Of a stretch of 6,325 nt of DNA, positions 4,375 through 6,325 are shown piece after piece (the first letter of the stretch is position 1; each line of letters begins with the position of its first letter). Origin of the DNA: Actinomycetota bacterium (GTDB taxonomy: Bacteria; Actinomycetota; Thermoleophilia; Gaiellales; Gaiellaceae); NCBI GenBank assembly GCA_016870235.1, contig VGCB01000171.1, forward strand, positions 1 to 6,325, given 5' to 3'. The notes under the pieces are model-generated. The model ran no database searches and was not told the origin of the DNA. It worked only from the letters and a program-made list of their open reading frames with translations. The position numbers and the translations under genes are program-made.

Positions 4375-5358
4375 ATGGCCACGATCCTCCGCGACGGCGA
4401 CCTCTCACTGCTCTCCGGCAAGGTCGCGATCCTCGGCTACGGCAGCCAGGGGCACGCGCACGCGCTGAACCTCCGTGACTCGGGCGTCCAGGTCGCCGTC
4501 GGCCTCCGAGACGGCTCGGCGTCGGCGCAGGAAGCCGCGTCGGCCGGCCTCGCCGTCAGCTCGTTCGGCGACGCGGTCACGGACGCCCAGCTCGTGGCGA
4601 TGCTGCTGCCCGACCAGGTGCAGCCGGCGATCTGGAAGGAGCACGTCGAGCCGAACCTCGCGCCCGGCGCCGCGCTCCTCTTCGCGCACGGCTTCAACGT
4701 CCACTACGGCCGGATCGCCGCGGAGGCGGGCACCGACGTGATCATGGTCGCCCCCAAGGGCCCGGGTCACATCGTCCGCCGCATCTTCACCGAGGGCTAC
4801 GGAACGCCCGCGCTGATCGCCGTCCACCAGGACGCGAGCGGGAAGGCGCGCGACCTCGCGCTCGCCTACGCGGTCGGTCTCGGCGCGCACAACGCCGGCA
4901 TCCTCGAGACGACGTTCCAGGAGGAGACGGAGACGGATCTCTTCGGCGAGCAGGCCGTCCTCTGCGGCGGCACCGCGGAGCTGATCCAGGCCGGATTCGA
5001 CACGCTCGTCGAGGCGGGCTACTCGCCGGAGTGCGCCTACTACGAGTGCCTGCACGAGCTGAAGCTGATCGTCGACCTCGTCTACGAGGGCGGCCTCCAG
5101 CACATGCGCTGGTCGATCTCCGACACGGCCGAGTTCGGCGACTACGTCAGCGGGCCGCGGGTGATCGACGCCCACGCGCGCGCGAACATGAAGGCGATCC
5201 TGACGGACATCCAGTCGGGCGCGTTCGCCAAGCGCTGGATCGCCGACATGGAGAACGGCGAGCGGGAGCTGAAGAGCCTCCGGCAGAAGGCGGTCGGCTC
5301 GAAGATCGAGACGGTCGGCAAGGAGCTCCGCGGGCTCATGCACCGCGCGAGCTCGTAG
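4375..5358 (+). CDS. ilvC: IlvC, ketol-acid reductoisomerase (class I)
   Basis: This enzyme isomerises and reduces acetolactate or acetohydroxybutyrate to the dihydroxy acid, using NADPH and Mg2+, the second common BCAA step. It has 327 residues, the short class I form. The Rossmann motif [13 protein letters not shown] is at about 21-33. Arg45, Ser48 and Ser50 in the following loop suggest NADPH preference. His105 lies in FAHGFNV and VAPKGPGH at about 125-132. The metal ligands are Asp188 and Glu192 (DLFGEQ), with Glu224 and Glu228 in YECLHELK; substrate-binding [11 protein letters not shown] is at about 247-257. The extreme N-terminus ([10 protein letters not shown]) lacks the Tyr-Tyr pair common near the start of many homologues but keeps the alignment. 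ATG 4375 has AAAGGA ending 11 nt upstream. It is cotranscribed with ilvN by spacing, and hom starts 14 nt after its stop. Confidence 0.97.
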   Translation: MATILRDGDLSLLSGKVAILGYGSQGHAHALNLRDSGVQVAVGLRDGSASAQEAASAGLAVSSFGDAVTDAQLVAMLLPDQVQPAIWKEHVEPNLAPGAALLFAHGFNVHYGRIAAEAGTDVIMVAPKGPGHIVRRIFTEGYGTPALIAVHQDASGKARDLALAYAVGLGAHNAGILETTFQEETETDLFGEQAVLCGGTAELIQAGFDTLVEAGYSPECAYYECLHELKLIVDLVYEGGLQHMRWSISDTAEFGDYVSGPRVIDAHARANMKAILTDIQSGAFAKRWIADMENGERELKSLRQKAVGSKIETVGKELRGLMHRASS

Positions 5359-5372
5359 GACGCCTGTCGGCG

Positions 5373-6325
5373 ATGGCGTCCGTCGACGTCCCGGTCGCGC
5401 TCCTCGGCTACGGCACGGTCGGGGCCGCCGTGCACCGCCTGCTCGAGGAGCAGGGCGACGAGATCGAGCGGGCGACGGGGCATCGGCTCCGGGTCGTCCG
5501 CGCGCTCGTCCGCGACCCGGACAAGACGCGCGGCTTCGATGCCGGCTCCGGCGTCCTCACCACGGAGATCGGGGACATCCTCGGGGACGAGTCGATCAAG
5601 CTCGTGGCCGAGGTGATGGGAGGCGTCGATCCTGCAGGCGAGCACGTCCTTGCGCTGCTCGGGTCCGGCCGCTCGGTCGTGACCGCGAACAAGCAGCTCG
5701 TCGCGCGCCGGGGCGCCGAGCTGTTCGCGACCGCGTCGACGGCCGGCTGCCAGCTGCGGTTCGAGGCGTCGGTGTGCGCGGCGATCCCGGTGATCAGCGT
5801 CCTGCGCGAGTCGCTCGTCTCCACGAACGTCCACCGCGTCCTCGGGATCGTCAACGGGACGACGAACTTCATCCTCACGGCGATGGAGTCGGGCGGGACC
5901 TACGGCGACGTGCTCGCCGAGGCGCAGCGACTCGGCTACGCGGAGGCCGACCCGACCGACGACGTCGCCGGGTTCGACGCCGCCGCGAAGATCGCGATCC
6001 TGGCGACCGTCGCCTTCGGCACGCGGGTGCCGATCGAGTGGGTGCACGTGGAGGGGATCGAGACGATCGACGAGGCGCACATCTCGGCTGCCCGCGCGCT
6101 CGAGATGCACGTCAAGCTCGTCGCCCGCGCGACCCTGGTCGACGGCCAGGTCGACGTCCGCGTCGGCCCGGCGATGGTCGACGCCCACCACCCGCTGGCG
6201 CGGGTCGAGGGCGCGTTCAACGCAGTCATGCTCCAGGGCGACGCGATCCGCGAGATCACGATGGAGGGCCCGGGAGCGGGCGGCATCGAGACGGCGTCGG
6301 CGGTGGTCGCCGACATGGTCTCGAT
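5373..6325 (+). CDS. hom: Homoserine dehydrogenase, C-terminus cut by the window
   Basis: This NAD(P)-dependent enzyme reduces aspartate semialdehyde to homoserine, the branch point to threonine (hence isoleucine) and methionine. The window shows 317 residues and no stop; the family usually runs to 400-440 with a C-terminal ACT domain, which is therefore not visible. The nucleotide-binding loop GYGTVG is at 12-17, TANKQLVA at about 104-111, GIVNGTTNFILTAM at 158-171, the catalytic block EADPTDDVAGFDAAAKIAILA at about 191-211 with the conserved Lys206, and GPGAGGIETASAVVADMV at 299-316. One oddity is ASVCAAIP at about 132-139, where most homologues have a glycine-rich ASVGGGIP-like run. Start ATG 5373 has AGGA (5357-5360) overlapping the ilvC stop, 12 nt away. 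It stands alone as a monofunctional form, with no aspartokinase domain at the N-terminus. The tight link to ilvC suggests joint control of threonine supply and BCAA synthesis. Confidence 0.95.
   Translation, partial: MASVDVPVALLGYGTVGAAVHRLLEEQGDEIERATGHRLRVVRALVRDPDKTRGFDAGSGVLTTEIGDILGDESIKLVAEVMGGVDPAGEHVLALLGSGRSVVTANKQLVARRGAELFATASTAGCQLRFEASVCAAIPVISVLRESLVSTNVHRVLGIVNGTTNFILTAMESGGTYGDVLAEAQRLGYAEADPTDDVAGFDAAAKIAILATVAFGTRVPIEWVHVEGIETIDEAHISAARALEMHVKLVARATLVDGQVDVRVGPAMVDAHHPLARVEGAFNAVMLQGDAIREITMEGPGAGGIETASAVVADMVS

Overview
The window is GC-rich (about 70% by eye) chromosomal DNA with strongly G/C-ending codons. It carries arginine and branched-chain amino acid (BCAA) biosynthesis genes. 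The high GC, ArgR-like TTGCAT half-sites, an ilvB leader peptide and a compact ilvB-ilvN-ilvC order suggest an actinobacterium, perhaps a deep lineage such as Thermoleophilia. The placement is inference; no 16S or other marker is present.

Layout. On the minus strand, argC (199-1200) runs left into argJ (199 to 1, cut by the window edge); the two overlap by one base in a TGATG junction. On the plus strand, ilvB (2058-3779), ilvN (3832-4344), ilvC (4375-5358) and hom (5373 to the window end, incomplete) form a tight same-strand series with gaps of 52, 30 and 14 nt and look like one operon. The acetohydroxyacid synthase subunits and ketol-acid reductoisomerase make the first two common steps to valine, leucine and isoleucine. 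Homoserine dehydrogenase feeds the threonine branch that supplies 2-oxobutyrate for isoleucine.

The most interesting part is the roughly 850-bp divergent region between argC and ilvB (1201-2057), which is unusually structured. From left to right it holds: an ArgR-type palindrome over the argC start; a strong Shine-Dalgarno followed by a three-codon ORF just upstream of argC; a 13-bp-stem dyad (1286-1326); five DnaA-box-like 9-mers (1448-1596); a perfect interrupted palindrome (1568-1588); a TTGACA element (1615-1620); and a 31-codon leader peptide gene rich in Ile, Leu and Val (1654-1749). The leader peptide gene carries two strong hairpins, one of which folds its last eight codons and stop into a 17-bp stem. 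Further on are a 21-bp tandem repeat (1907-2007), each unit of which makes a GAA-loop hairpin, and a 59-codon ORF spanning that repeat whose stop overlaps the ilvB start codon as ATGA. The leader peptide fits known attenuation control of ilv operons. The hairpin array, the coupled ORF and the DnaA-like boxes are not explained by that model and are the candidates for something undescribed.
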